A stretch of 51,010 nucleotides of DNA, taken from contig JAEUJW010000074.1 in the NCBI GenBank assembly GCA_016793465.1, positions 1 through 51,010 on the forward strand, given 5' to 3'. Positions 13,920 through 22,429 of the stretch are shown here, in pieces (within the stretch, counting starts at the first letter, position 1; every line of letters starts with the position of its first letter). Made by a program: the position numbers and the translations under genes. The notes beneath the pieces were generated by a model that was given only the letters and a program-made list of their open reading frames with translations, had not been told where the DNA came from and did no database searches. This DNA comes from Myxococcales bacterium. GTDB lineage: Bacteria > Myxococcota > Polyangia > Nannocystales > Nannocystaceae.

Positions 13920-15377
13920 GTGACTTGGCCCTTCCTCCCGACCACCGGCGCTTTTGCGGCCTGGCCCCACGACCCTGCGGCCGCGGGGCGCAAGCAGGGG
14001 GCGCTGCGGCGCCTGCGGATCCTGCAGGAAGACTTCAGGGCCGACATCGTGCAGCGGATCCACGAGACGCACATGGAGCCGTCGGTACGCAACCGCATCG
14101 CGAAGTTTGTCTCCGTCGCACTCTCTCCGGCGCGCGACGTGACCCGCGCCGTCGCGTGCGCCTACGATCTCGGGGTGCGCCGGGTCCTGCGTGGGGCGAG
14201 CGAGGAGGCGCAGCTCGCCTTTGCCTCCCTGGTCCGGGAGTCGCAGGCAGCCACGAAGGCGCCGACCTGGAACGCCTTCGCGTTCTTCCTCGGTCCGACG
14301 ATCGTGGTGCCGGCGGTGCGCAAGGGGCGACTCGCGCTCGAGCTGCTCCGGCCGGAGTCGACCGACGTGCTCGCCGACCCCGAGGATCCCATGGGCACGC
14401 CGGCGGCGGCGGCATGGGCGGCCCACGGCGGAGGCGCCGACTTCGTCGTCCTCGACGCCGCGTCCTGGCGCTACCTGAGCGACGCCGGCAAGGACGTGAA
14501 GACGCCGCAAGGCCACGGGCTCGGCTACTTCCCGGGGGCGGTGTTCCGACTCGATGAACCCATCGACGCGTGGTGGCCGAGGAACTACCAGGACCGGCTG
14601 GTCGACGCGACGATCACGGTGGCGACGACCTACGCGAAAATGCAGTGGGTCCGCAAGACGCAGAACCGCAAGCTGCTGTCCGTCATCGGCGACACCGAGG
14701 GGATCCCGCGCGGTCAGATGATCGACCCCGAGCTGGCGTTCACGATCGAGACCAAGATCCCCAACGCCACGCAGGTCCAGGTCTACGACTTCAACACGTC
14801 CCCATCCGGCTTCCTCGAGGAGATCCGCTACACGTACGAGAACGTGATCGAGAGCTACGGGATCCCGCAGTCGGCGGTGACCTTCAACGTGGCGGAGGAC
14901 GGCGGAGGCGAGGCCGTACGGATCCAGAAGGACAAGCTCGGACACCTGCGACAGGCGCAGATCCCCTATCTCAGCCGCGGGGAGACCGACTTGTGGCCGA
15001 ACGCCGTGGCGATCGCCAGGGTCGCCGGCCACCCGCTCGCCGCCAAGCTGCCGCCCCCGGACGAGATCCGGGAGATGCTCGACGTCCAGTGGCCGGCGAT
15101 GAGGACCATCGACGACCCCATCCAGCGCGAGGCGCTCTACAAAGAGCGGCTGAAGCGCGGCGGGGTCAGCCCGCTGGACATGATCCAGGAAGACCACCCC
15201 GAGCTGACGAGGGACGAGTGCCGCGCCCTCCTCGCGGCCAACGTCGAGGATTACGCCTGGCTCGTGGATTCGATCACCTCGCGGGGCCTGGCGATGGATC
15301 TGGCCAGCGGCCTGGTCGCCAGTTCCCAGGCGCTCGGGGCGATGGGGCCGATCGTCCGAGACGCCGCTCGTGGGTAA
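13920..15377 (+). CDS. Portal protein
   Basis: 485 residues, beginning at GTG 13920, 7 bases after the terL stop. It should form the dodecameric ring through which DNA enters the capsid. Support: position between TerL and scaffold/capsid, size, a helical N-terminus, a central mixed domain and the conserved-looking stretch VQVYDFNTSPSGFLEEIRY followed by YGIPQSAVTFNVAEDGGGEA, as in portals that bind the DNA with a tunnel helix. The C-terminal 80 residues are helical (clip/crown). The GTG start is chosen because no ATG of better quality lies upstream of the terminase stop. Confidence 0.75.
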   Translation: MTWPFLPTTGAFAAWPHDPAAAGRKQGALRRLRILQEDFRADIVQRIHETHMEPSVRNRIAKFVSVALSPARDVTRAVACAYDLGVRRVLRGASEEAQLAFASLVRESQAATKAPTWNAFAFFLGPTIVVPAVRKGRLALELLRPESTDVLADPEDPMGTPAAAAWAAHGGGADFVVLDAASWRYLSDAGKDVKTPQGHGLGYFPGAVFRLDEPIDAWWPRNYQDRLVDATITVATTYAKMQWVRKTQNRKLLSVIGDTEGIPRGQMIDPELAFTIETKIPNATQVQVYDFNTSPSGFLEEIRYTYENVIESYGIPQSAVTFNVAEDGGGEAVRIQKDKLGHLRQAQIPYLSRGETDLWPNAVAIARVAGHPLAAKLPPPDEIREMLDVQWPAMRTIDDPIQREALYKERLKRGGVSPLDMIQEDHPELTRDECRALLAANVEDYAWLVDSITSRGLAMDLASGLVASSQALGAMGPIVRDAARG

Positions 15378-15385
15378 CAGGGGCG

Positions 15386-15880
15386 ATGTCCGAGTCCGCC
15401 ACCGAACCGTCCAATGCCCAGCCGACCACGCCCGCCCGAGACGGGCAGGTGCAGGCGCAGCGCGAGCCCCAGGCCGCCGCCCCCAAACCGCCCGGCAGCG
15501 ATCCCATGATGGCCAAGATGCTCGGCTACGAGCGCAAGATCGCGGAGCTCGAGAAGGGCCTCGACACCGAGCGGGCTCGCGTGAAGCAGTTCGAGCGGGA
15601 CAAGCGGAAGGCGGCGATCTTCGACGCCGTCGCCGCCGAGTTCCCCGGGCTGTCCCGCCAGGACATCCGCGGTGCCGCGCTCGTGGCGGCGGAGGATGGG
15701 CACATCGACCTGTTCGCCGAGGACCAGGCCGCCGCCATCGCCCACCTGAAAGAGGCGCTGCTGCCGAAGAGCAAAGCCTCGCCGGGCCCCCTCAAGCCCG
15801 CGACCCCACCCGCGTCGCTCGGCGGCACCGCCGGCACCGCCGGCAAGCCGCCGTCGCAGACGAGCAAGTTCCTGATCTGA
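15386..15880 (+). CDS. Scaffolding protein (probable)
   Basis: 164 residues, immediately upstream of the capsid gene. The N-terminus is Pro/Gln/Ala-rich and disordered; residues 40-80 are a charged coiled coil (YERKIAELEKGLDTERARVK); residues 80-130 are helical and the tail is Pro/Gly/Ala-rich. This layout is typical of head scaffolding proteins that direct prohead assembly and then leave. No protease motif is seen. Confidence 0.7.
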   Translation: MSESATEPSNAQPTTPARDGQVQAQREPQAAAPKPPGSDPMMAKMLGYERKIAELEKGLDTERARVKQFERDKRKAAIFDAVAAEFPGLSRQDIRGAALVAAEDGHIDLFAEDQAAAIAHLKEALLPKSKASPGPLKPATPPASLGGTAGTAGKPPSQTSKFLI

Positions 15881-15913
15881 CGGCGACCCGCCCGTTGAAC
15901 TGAAAGAAGCGCC

Positions 15914-16786
15914 ATGGCCAACGAAACGACCACCACATCCTGGAACGACATCATCCACAGCGAGGCGGTCAACGAGATCATCCTCGCCGCCAACCGCCCG
16001 CCGGCGATCTACCAGGCCGTGGCCTACATGCGCGACGCCGCGATGGCGGGGAGCGGCGTCTACAAGTTCCCCAAGTGGGCGAAGACGGACGTCCCCGCGG
16101 GCGTGAAGACCGAGGCGACGGGCGCGTTCACGGTGGTCGAGTCGACCACCGACGGCGTCTCGGCCACCGCCGGCATGGTGGGCCTCGGCCGCGTCCTCTC
16201 GGATGAGGCCGCCCAGGACAGCTTCCGCGGCATCGCTGACCTGATCATGCAGAACGAGGCGGCGGGCGGCGAGCGCCTCACCAAGGACCTCCTCGGCCTC
16301 TTCACCTCGGCCACCAACACCGAGGCCTTCGGCAACGTCGCGTTCAACCTGACCCGCTGGGGCACCGCCAAGTTCACGTTCGAGGCCCTCAACCCGGTCG
16401 GCACCAGGCGCGCCTTCATCGGCTCGATGGCGGCGATGCGCGGGCTCGAGGCCGACATGCGCACCACCGGCGCGGCCTTCCTCGCCAACCCCCTCAACCT
16501 CGGCGCCGGCATCATGATGCAGCCCGGCCAGGGCTACCGCGGGATGTTCGAGGGGTACGAGGTGTTCGCGTCGTCGCTCTGCCCCGACAACGACGCCGAC
16601 ACCATCAGCAGCGCGTTCGCGATGGTCGGCGAGCTCGGCGCCCTGGGCCTCGCGGTCTGGAAGAGCTTCCGGCACATCCCCGAGGACGATCCCGAGCACG
16701 CCAACGTGAAGCTGTGGACCTCGGCGCGCTACGCCGTGGCGATCACCAACCAGGCCAACCTCCTCGAAGTCACCACCGAGGACTGA
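15914..16786 (+). CDS. Major capsid protein
   Basis: 290 residues with a good ribosome site (gaaagaag, 4 bases before the ATG). It follows the scaffold gene and has the composition of a HK97-fold coat protein: an N-terminal helix-rich arm, GSGVYKFPKWAKTDV, then a helix with DSFRGIADLIMQNEAAGGER (spine helix-like), and a beta-rich end with GELGALGLAVWKSF and TSARYAVAITN. Codon use is strongly GC-biased like the other late genes. The assignment is mainly by position and fold-like pattern. Confidence 0.82.
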   Translation: MANETTTTSWNDIIHSEAVNEIILAANRPPAIYQAVAYMRDAAMAGSGVYKFPKWAKTDVPAGVKTEATGAFTVVESTTDGVSATAGMVGLGRVLSDEAAQDSFRGIADLIMQNEAAGGERLTKDLLGLFTSATNTEAFGNVAFNLTRWGTAKFTFEALNPVGTRRAFIGSMAAMRGLEADMRTTGAAFLANPLNLGAGIMMQPGQGYRGMFEGYEVFASSLCPDNDADTISSAFAMVGELGALGLAVWKSFRHIPEDDPEHANVKLWTSARYAVAITNQANLLEVTTED

Positions 16787-16788
16787 AA

Positions 16789-17226
16789 ATGACCAACGAA
16801 CGACGCGGAACCGACAACCCTCCGAGATACCCGGTCGTCACCGACCGGGGGCTCATCAAGCTCGTGATGGTCGCGCCGGGGATCTCCGGCGCCCTCTACA
16901 AGCACAACAACACCATCAAGGTCTCCGACGAGCACGAGGCCGCCGGATGGGTCCTGCTCGAGCAGCTCTACAAGGACGAGGGCCGCCTGGACCTGTGGAA
17001 GATCTGGCAGGAGTATCAGCAGGCGCGGGCGCTGGGGCACGACGCCGACCCGTTGCCCGACGAATACCTGCCCGAGGAGGTCCGCAGGCGCCGCGCCGGC
17101 CAGCGGCCGGGTCGGAAGAAGTGGTCGCTGCCGCCGCTGCCCGCGTCCGTCGAGGCCCGTACCCGCCTCGACGACCCTGAGGTCGTCGAGGAACGGCGCG
17201 GGAGACGTCGGGAGCCGCAGGGGTGA
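16789..17226 (+). CDS. Hypothetical head-region protein
   Basis: 145 residues, starting 2 bases after the capsid stop. The N-terminal half has a short beta-rich segment (LIKLVMVAPGISGALYKHNN) and then helices; the C-terminus is Arg/Pro-rich and acidic. Its stop overlaps the next GTG. A head-completion or decoration role is suggested only by position. Confidence 0.55.
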   Translation: MTNERRGTDNPPRYPVVTDRGLIKLVMVAPGISGALYKHNNTIKVSDEHEAAGWVLLEQLYKDEGRLDLWKIWQEYQQARALGHDADPLPDEYLPEEVRRRRAGQRPGRKKWSLPPLPASVEARTRLDDPEVVEERRGRRREPQG

Positions 17227-17456
17227 CCGGTCGGAGCGCCACGCGGCCTGACTGGCCAGCGCTCTGGGAGGACCAGTACGTGCGCATCCGCGACCAACTC
17301 CGGCAGGAGCGGGCCGCCGGCTGTCGGCCACGGCTGGGGATGCGGAGCTACGCCGACGGGGCCATCGACGCGTACGCGCGCGCGGAGGCCGACCGTCGCG
17401 CGCAGGCGGCCATCATCCGCCACAACGAGGCGATCGAACAGGGCAGGCGGGCATGA
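17223..17456 (+). CDS. Small Arg-rich head-region protein
   Basis: 77 residues from a GTG overlapping the previous stop (GTGA). The sequence is charged and helical (WPALWEDQYVRIRDQLRQE, DAYARAEADRRAQAA) with no recognised motif. The stop overlaps the next ATG (ATGA). Function unknown; co-translation with neighbours in the head-tail joining block is likely. Confidence 0.5.
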   Translation: MTGRSATRPDWPALWEDQYVRIRDQLRQERAAGCRPRLGMRSYADGAIDAYARAEADRRAQAAIIRHNEAIEQGRRA

Positions 17457-18397
17457 CGGCCGCCGTCGGGCACCACCAAATCGTCTATGCGGGCGGCGCC
17501 CAGGCGCTGCGGGTGGTGCCGCTGGACCGCCACGCGCGCGCCACAGCGGTCACGGCCGCGACGTATCGGATCGTCGACCTCCGGCTCAGCGAGGAGGACC
17601 CCCTGCGCGTCATCTCCTCCGGCGCCGCCACCCTCGACACCACGACCACGACCACGACGGCGGCGTGCGGGCTCGGTACGGCCAACGCCCGCAAGCTACC
17701 GCTGACGTCGACACTCGGGTTCGAGCAGGGGCGATACTACCTCGTGACCGCGGCCGACGGCGCGCGCGAGCTGGTGCTGTGCGAGGCGGCGGGCACGGGG
17801 TACATCACGCCGCGCAACGAGCTCGCGCGTCGCTACGACGCGGGCGTGACGGTCCGCGGCATCGAGGTCAGCTGCACATTCCCATCCCTCGAGGCGGCGA
17901 AGGAAGAGAGCCTGCAGGACGGCGGTGGGCCGTACGCGGTCGACTGGTCGTGGGACCTGGACCCGAGCCCCCGACGCGAGTTCGCGTGGATCGTCCGCCA
18001 GGCCGACGCCCTGACGATCACCGAGGAGGAACTGCTCGGCCTCGACGCCAGCCTGGCGCCGACCACCGGCGCGCGGGTAAGCCTCACGAACGCGATCCGC
18101 CAGGCCGCCATCGAGATCCGGGCGCAGTGCCAGGCCGTGCAGGTCGACCCCGACAACTTCGGCGGCGGCACGACCATGCGCCTCGCGGTGATGTACCGCG
18201 CCGCCTGGCACGTCGTGAAAATGCTGAGCGGCGACGCCAACGGCGAGCGCGCCACGCTGTATCGGCAAGAGGCGGAGAAGTACCTGCAGAACGCGCTGAT
18301 GGGCCGCAGCCCCGAGAAGTCCGTCAGCGTCAGCCCGTCAACCGACACAGCGCCGGGAACCGACAAAACTTACAAGCACTGGCAGCGGATCACGTGA
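17453..18397 (+). CDS. Head-tail connector-like protein
   Basis: 314 residues. The N-terminal 150 residues are beta-rich (ATYRIVDLRLSEEDPL and a Thr run encoded by repeated acg/acc codons); the C-terminal part is helical with AIEIRAQCQAVQVDPDNF and HVVKMLSGDANGERATLYRQ, the type of helical bundle seen in head-tail adaptors. It lies between the capsid block and a tail-terminator-like gene, so a neck role is inferred. Confidence 0.5.
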   Translation: MTAAVGHHQIVYAGGAQALRVVPLDRHARATAVTAATYRIVDLRLSEEDPLRVISSGAATLDTTTTTTTAACGLGTANARKLPLTSTLGFEQGRYYLVTAADGARELVLCEAAGTGYITPRNELARRYDAGVTVRGIEVSCTFPSLEAAKEESLQDGGGPYAVDWSWDLDPSPRREFAWIVRQADALTITEEELLGLDASLAPTTGARVSLTNAIRQAAIEIRAQCQAVQVDPDNFGGGTTMRLAVMYRAAWHVVKMLSGDANGERATLYRQEAEKYLQNALMGRSPEKSVSVSPSTDTAPGTDKTYKHWQRIT

Positions 18398-18400
18398 GCC

Positions 18401-18871
18401 ATGGACACCACGACGCAGCCGCTGATCCATGACCGGTTCGTGCGCGTCATCCAGGCGACGACGCCCGTGTACGCCTACCTCGGCGACGTCCCGTGGGCGT
18501 ACGTCGAGGAACTGCCCGGCGAGGTGTCGGGGCCGGAGATCCGCCGGTTCACGATCGACATGACGATCGCCGAGCCCGTCGACAACGGGCTCTTCAGCGA
18601 CGGCGAGGAATACTCGTTCCTCCTCGAGATCAACGTCGCATACGGCGCGCTGCCGAAGGAACACGCCCCCTGGCTGATCACCCAGGACAGCGTCGACCTC
18701 CGGACCGTGCTCGAGGCGCAGCTCTCGCCCACGCTCACCGGCCTCCTCGCGGTGCGCCGCCTGACGTTTGAGCCGTCGAGCGACGAACGCGGGCACTGGT
18801 ACGGCACGCACGGGTTCTCCGTGCACTACATGCACAAGACGGACCTGACCGTCATCCCCGACCCGCCATGA
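18401..18871 (+). CDS. Tail terminator/neck-like protein
   Basis: 156 residues, mixed alpha/beta with an N-terminal helix (LIHDRFVRVIQATTPVYAYL) and long strands (YSFLLEINVAYGAL, HGFSVHYMHKTDLTV). The size and order (after the connector, before lysis and tail tube) fit a tail-completion or terminator protein that caps the tail tube. Its stop overlaps the amidase ATG. Confidence 0.45.
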   Translation: MDTTTQPLIHDRFVRVIQATTPVYAYLGDVPWAYVEELPGEVSGPEIRRFTIDMTIAEPVDNGLFSDGEEYSFLLEINVAYGALPKEHAPWLITQDSVDLRTVLEAQLSPTLTGLLAVRRLTFEPSSDERGHWYGTHGFSVHYMHKTDLTVIPDPP

Positions 18872-19669
18872 CCCTGCCCAAACCAGCACCGCCGACGCCG
18901 GCGGCTCCATACGGGATCCGCGACCTGACGAGCCTCGCGCCCTCGGCGTACGTCCGTCGGCGCCGCGTGCTGAGCGAGATCAAGGCCGTGGTGCTGCACC
19001 AGACCGGCTTTGGCACGTGGACGCTCGCAAATCCGCTATGGCCCCGCGTGCGCGCGCACTTCGTGGTGCACCGGTGCGGTCTCATCTCCCAGAATTTCCC
19101 GATCGAGGTGCGCATGCGGGTCGGGTCGGGCCTCGCCAACCCATGGGCGATCAGCATCGAGTGCGAGGGGAACTACCCGCTGCGCTACGTCGACGGCGTC
19201 GCCCGCTACTGGGCGCCGAGCAAGTACGGCTGCGACGTCCTCGACGACGCCCCCGAGCAGGTCGCCGCTGCCCGGGCCCTCCTCGCATCTGCGGACCCAG
19301 GTGCAGGGCCTGGCGATCGGCGCCCATCGCCACGTCAGCGCCGAAAAATCGGGCTGCTGCGGCCCCGACCTGTGGCGCGAGGTCGGGCAGTTCGCCGTCG
19401 ATCACCTCGGTATGCCGGAAATCGAGCCGTTGCCATCCGGTCTGGCAGTCCCGAAGGACTGGCGCGGGCGGCCGCGGATCGCACTCGAGCAGGCCGACAG
19501 GAGGACGACATGGATCGACGAGTCATCGCCACCACCATCATCCTCACGCTCGCCGGCTGCCCGAAGCCGCCGAGCGAGCCCGTGCCCGCCGACACCATCC
19601 CGGTCGACGGCGAGCACGCGCCCGACAAGCCGATCGAGCAGCCGCCGCCGCCGGTGCCCGACAAGGTGA
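18868..19669 (+). pseudogene. N-acetylmuramoyl-L-alanine amidase (endolysin) with internal +1 frame shift
   Basis: The frame starting at 18868 opens as an amidase_2-type endolysin that would cut the amide bond between MurNAc and L-Ala: IKAVVLHQTG supplies the first zinc ligand H44, followed by HFVVHRCG and ISIECEGNY. Near 19290 the amidase pattern stops in this frame and continues in the +1 frame as HLRTQVQGLAIGAHRHVS and SGCCGPDLW, which carry the other His and Cys ligands; that frame ends at 19669. Without the shift the ORF would instead run into the lipoprotein gene in frame. This is a sequencing error, an inactivating mutation or programmed frameshift; I cannot tell which. Confidence 0.65.
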
Positions 19670-19698
19670 ACCCGCCGGACGAGCCCCCGCCGACGTGA
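19510..19698 (+). CDS. Rz1-like outer-membrane lipoprotein (o-spanin candidate)
   Basis: 62 residues. MDRRVIATTIILTLAGCPKP has a hydrophobic signal and lipobox LAGC (Cys17); the mature part is short and Pro-rich (PPSEPVP, QPPPPVPDKVNPPDEPPPT), as in Rz1 o-spanins that span the periplasm from the outer membrane. A partner i-spanin is not obvious but the next gene has membrane segments. It overlaps the end of the +1 frame of the endolysin gene. Role in outer-membrane disruption at lysis is inferred from context. Confidence 0.62.
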   Translation: MDRRVIATTIILTLAGCPKPPSEPVPADTIPVDGEHAPDKPIEQPPPPVPDKVNPPDEPPPT

Positions 19699-20087
19699 CC
19701 AGGCGCCGCGACGCGGACCTCGAGCAGGCGGTCAGGCGCGAGGACCGACAGGCGATCCGCAACGTGCTGAAGATGCTCGTCGGCGTGCTTGCACTGGCGA
19801 TCTACGAGGCGACCATCTACCGCGGCAAGCTGTCGGAGATCGGTCACGTGATCGTCCTTGGGGTCGCCCTCACGACGATGCCGTTCGGCGCCCTCGTGCT
19901 GTGGATGCGCCGCCGCACGCACGACTGGGCAGACGGCGTCCAGGCCGAGCGCGACGCGGCGGCCGTCCAGCGCGCGCCGCCGCCCGACGATCCGCCGCCG
20001 CGACCGAGGACGGGACGCCAGCGCCGGATCGACGCCGGGCGTAGCCGGGCGCCGGCGCCCGAACCCCCGGAGGAGGCGTCGAGGTGA
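19695..20087 (+). CDS. Membrane protein of the lysis cassette (holin or i-spanin candidate)
   Basis: 130 residues from a GTG overlapping the lipoprotein stop (GTGA). Two hydrophobic helices are visible: VLKMLVGVLALAIYEAT and HVIVLGVALTTMPFGALVLW, separated by a short polar loop (IYRGKLSEIG). The C-terminal half is charged and Pro-rich with repeated PPPDDPPPRP. The two-helix hairpin fits a holin; the long soluble tail could make it an i-spanin-like partner of the preceding lipoprotein. Confidence 0.5.
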   Translation: MTRRRDADLEQAVRREDRQAIRNVLKMLVGVLALAIYEATIYRGKLSEIGHVIVLGVALTTMPFGALVLWMRRRTHDWADGVQAERDAAAVQRAPPPDDPPPRPRTGRQRRIDAGRSRAPAPEPPEEASR

Positions 20088-20287
20088 CCGCCGCCAGCGG
20101 CACGTTCGAGGCCCGCGGGTTGCGGCTCGTGCCGTCGGTGGCCCCGCCGACGCGCGATCAGGTGGAGCAGCTCGGCGCCACCCACTGGGCGTCGCCGCCG
20201 CCGAGGGTGAGCAACACCCTGCTCGCCCTGGCGTTCCTCGCGACGCTGCTGGGGGCCCACCTGCTCGTCCTGGCGGCGAGCGGCTGA
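20084..20287 (+). CDS. Small single-pass membrane protein of the lysis region
   Basis: 67 residues from a GTG after a good ribosome site (ggaggagg). One C-terminal membrane helix, NTLLALAFLATLLGAHLLVL, follows a polar N-terminal 45 residues. Overlaps the previous stop. It may be a holin, antiholin or pinholin-like protein; only topology and position support this. Confidence 0.5.
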   Translation: MTAASGTFEARGLRLVPSVAPPTRDQVEQLGATHWASPPPRVSNTLLALAFLATLLGAHLLVLAASG

Positions 20288-20307
20288 GGCTCGCGGGTAG
20301 AAGGCGC

Positions 20308-20640
20308 GTGGCCATTCCCGCCGAGACGTCCGTAACCTTCACCGAGCTCGACGTCCTGGAGACCCAGGTCCAGGCCATCACCGCGGCCATCGCCGACGCT
20401 GCCGTCGACATCGGGCTCACCACGACCGCGACGATCACCTACACCAGCGACCCGGACACGGCGCTGACGGACGAGTGCGCGGCCATCATCCTCGCCGCCA
20501 TCAAGGACCAGGACTTCCGGGCTCCGATCCTGCTCGCCCTCAACACGCTCATCGAGGCGGCGAACGTGATCGCGGTCGCCTACGACGTCGAGCCGTTCAC
20601 CCTGATGACCTCAACACGCTCATCGAGGCGGCGAACGTGA
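20308..20640 (+). CDS. Small phage protein, frame altered at 3' end by tandem duplication
   Basis: 110 residues from a GTG. The N-terminal part is beta/alpha (SVTFTELDVLETQVQAITAA, TATITYTSDP), ending LIEAANVIAVAYDVEPFTLMT. A perfect 71-bp tandem duplication follows (20538-20679). Because 71 is not a multiple of 3, the second copy is read in another frame and adds STRSSRRRT before a stop at 20640; a single copy would end at LMT. The original protein was probably about 100 residues. It lies just before the tail tube gene. Function unknown. Confidence 0.5.
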   Translation: MAIPAETSVTFTELDVLETQVQAITAAIADAAVDIGLTTTATITYTSDPDTALTDECAAIILAAIKDQDFRAPILLALNTLIEAANVIAVAYDVEPFTLMTSTRSSRRRT

Positions 20641-20679
20641 TCGCGGTCGCCTACGACGTCGAGCCGTTCACCCTGATGA
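20538..20679 (+). repeat. 71-bp perfect tandem duplication
   Basis: Units 20538-20608 and 20609-20679 are identical over 71 bases, beginning cctcaacacg and ending ctgatga. Identity without a single change implies a very recent event or an assembly artefact. The duplication lies at the 3' end of the small gene and changes its last codons. Confidence 0.92.
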
Positions 20680-20699
20680 CCTGACGCGGGAGAAAAGCC

Positions 20700-21947
20700 A
20701 TGGGAATCAACCATCTGCATCGTTCGTGGCTCGCCTTCGCAGTCGAGCCGACGCAGGCCGCCGTGATCGAGGACTGGGACGGCGACGGGTTCCTCCTCGA
20801 TCACCTCGAGGCCGACCCCGGCGTCATCGCCCAGTCGCTCGTGGACGACATGACGCTGGAGACGTCGGTGTGGGACGAGCGCCTGGCGCTGAAGGGCATC
20901 CGCAACCAGGACGGCCTGAAGATCAAGCTCAACTGGCACGGCACCGGCAGCGTCACCGCGGCCGGCGACGCCGTCGCCCAGACGCCCCTAATGCGGGTGA
21001 CCGAACACTGCTGGGGGGGCCAGGTCCGGACCGAGAGCACCACCTGCACCGGCGGCACCGCGCTGATCCCCACCCTCACCTCCGTCGACACCATCTCGCC
21101 CGGCGTGTTCATCGGGTTCGAGGATTTTGGCGACCCGGGCCGCGTGCACATCCGCCGCGTGCTCGCCGTCAACACCCTCTCCGTCACGCTGGACCAGGCG
21201 CTCCCGTTCACGCCGGCCAACGGCGACAAGGCGCACGGCACCAGCGCGACCTACCTCGACGAGGAGGCCATCGAGGACACCACGACCGGCAACAAGACGC
21301 TGGCGTGGCGGATCGAGCGGTCGGGCTCGGAGGCCGTGTACGAGTTCCGCGGGACCGCCAGCAACCTCGCGATCAACGTCGGCCGCAACGCCCCGCCGTC
21401 GCTCGAGCTGTCGGTCATGGCTGGCAACTTCGCGCACGAGGGCCTGACCAAAGAGTCGTGGACGCAGACCCCGAGCGGCCAGGCGCCGCTCGTCTGCGGC
21501 CGCGACACCAAGCTCTTCCTGCAGGTCTACGGCACCCACACGTCGACCGACCTGCACACGTCGGCGGTCGCGGTCGAGACCGGCGTAAACCGGACCCCCA
21601 TCGACTCGATGGTCGAGGTGGACGCCGGGATGGAGGGGCGCACCGGCTATTGCGTCGGCCGCGGGAAGACCTTCCTCTCCGTGACGCTCGTGCCGCAGAC
21701 GAAAGCCTGGGAGGTCGCGCTGCAGGCGAATACGATCTACAAGGCGCGATACGCCCAGGTCGCCCAGGCAGGCAAGGCCTGGGCCGTGCACTTCTCCCGC
21801 CTCGAGATCGCCGAGACGCCGAAGTTCGGCCCGGCCTCGGATGCCCAGGCCACGTCGGTCAAGTTCAAGGCCCACCCCGACCTCACCAACAGCGACGCCA
21901 GCAACCAGAAGCTGTGGCGCTCGAAGATCATCCTCGTACAGGCGTGA
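20700..21947 (+). CDS. Major tail tube protein
   Basis: 415 residues, preceded by gggagaaaagcc. Position directly upstream of the tail chaperone and tape measure genes identifies it as the tail tube. The protein is beta-rich (SVTAAGDAVAQTPLMRVTEH, STTCTGGTALIPTLTSVDTI, PGRVHIRRVLAVNTLSVTLD), consistent with the tube fold plus an inserted Ig-like domain; it is longer than many tubes (about 200-250), which implies an extra decoration domain. The C-terminus contains VKFKAHPDLTNSDASNQK. Confidence 0.7.
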   Translation: MGINHLHRSWLAFAVEPTQAAVIEDWDGDGFLLDHLEADPGVIAQSLVDDMTLETSVWDERLALKGIRNQDGLKIKLNWHGTGSVTAAGDAVAQTPLMRVTEHCWGGQVRTESTTCTGGTALIPTLTSVDTISPGVFIGFEDFGDPGRVHIRRVLAVNTLSVTLDQALPFTPANGDKAHGTSATYLDEEAIEDTTTGNKTLAWRIERSGSEAVYEFRGTASNLAINVGRNAPPSLELSVMAGNFAHEGLTKESWTQTPSGQAPLVCGRDTKLFLQVYGTHTSTDLHTSAVAVETGVNRTPIDSMVEVDAGMEGRTGYCVGRGKTFLSVTLVPQTKAWEVALQANTIYKARYAQVAQAGKAWAVHFSRLEIAETPKFGPASDAQATSVKFKAHPDLTNSDASNQKLWRSKIILVQA

Positions 21948-21967
21948 ACCTGACCAAAAAGACAGCT

Positions 21968-22426
21968 ATGAACACCACCAACACCGCCCCATTCATCCTC
22001 ATCCTCGCCGCCCTCTACCACGAGAGCGGCCGCTCCAGCGTCGCCGCCGGCGACACCCTCGCCCACACGGTCGGCCAGGCCGCCCCCTTCACCGAGTTCC
22101 CCGACATCAGCCACGAGGCCCGCGAGGGGCGCTACCTCACCGCGCTCAACCTCGAGCAGCGCATCAAAATCACCGGGTTCACCAGCCGCGACCCCAACGA
22201 CTACGGCCCGCTGCACGAGCACGAGGCCATCCGTGAGCGGCTCGCCCGCCTCATCCACGACGCCGAGCGCGAGGCCATCGAGTTGGGCAAGGTCGTCCGG
22301 AAGCTCAACCCGCCGCGGCCGTGGATCCCCTTCGACCAGCTGCCCGAGGTCGCGCAGGCGGGGCGCCGCCGGCAGGCGGCCTTCTTCCTCAACCGCTTCA
22401 CCATCGAGATCATCGCCGAGGGCTGA
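21968..22426 (+). CDS. Hypothetical protein with RyR-like segment
   Basis: 152 residues. Starts at ATG 21968, 20 bases after the tail tube stop. The N-terminal 60 residues are hydrophobic to mixed (FILILAALYHESGR). The C-terminus RPWIPFDQLPEVAQAGRRRQ recalls the PFDxLPE..Q motif of RyR-like domains found in phage proteins. It lies where a small tail-assembly gene is expected. Function unknown. Confidence 0.45.
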   Translation: MNTTNTAPFILILAALYHESGRSSVAAGDTLAHTVGQAAPFTEFPDISHEAREGRYLTALNLEQRIKITGFTSRDPNDYGPLHEHEAIRERLARLIHDAEREAIELGKVVRKLNPPRPWIPFDQLPEVAQAGRRRQAAFFLNRFTIEIIAEG

Positions 22427-22429
22427 TCC

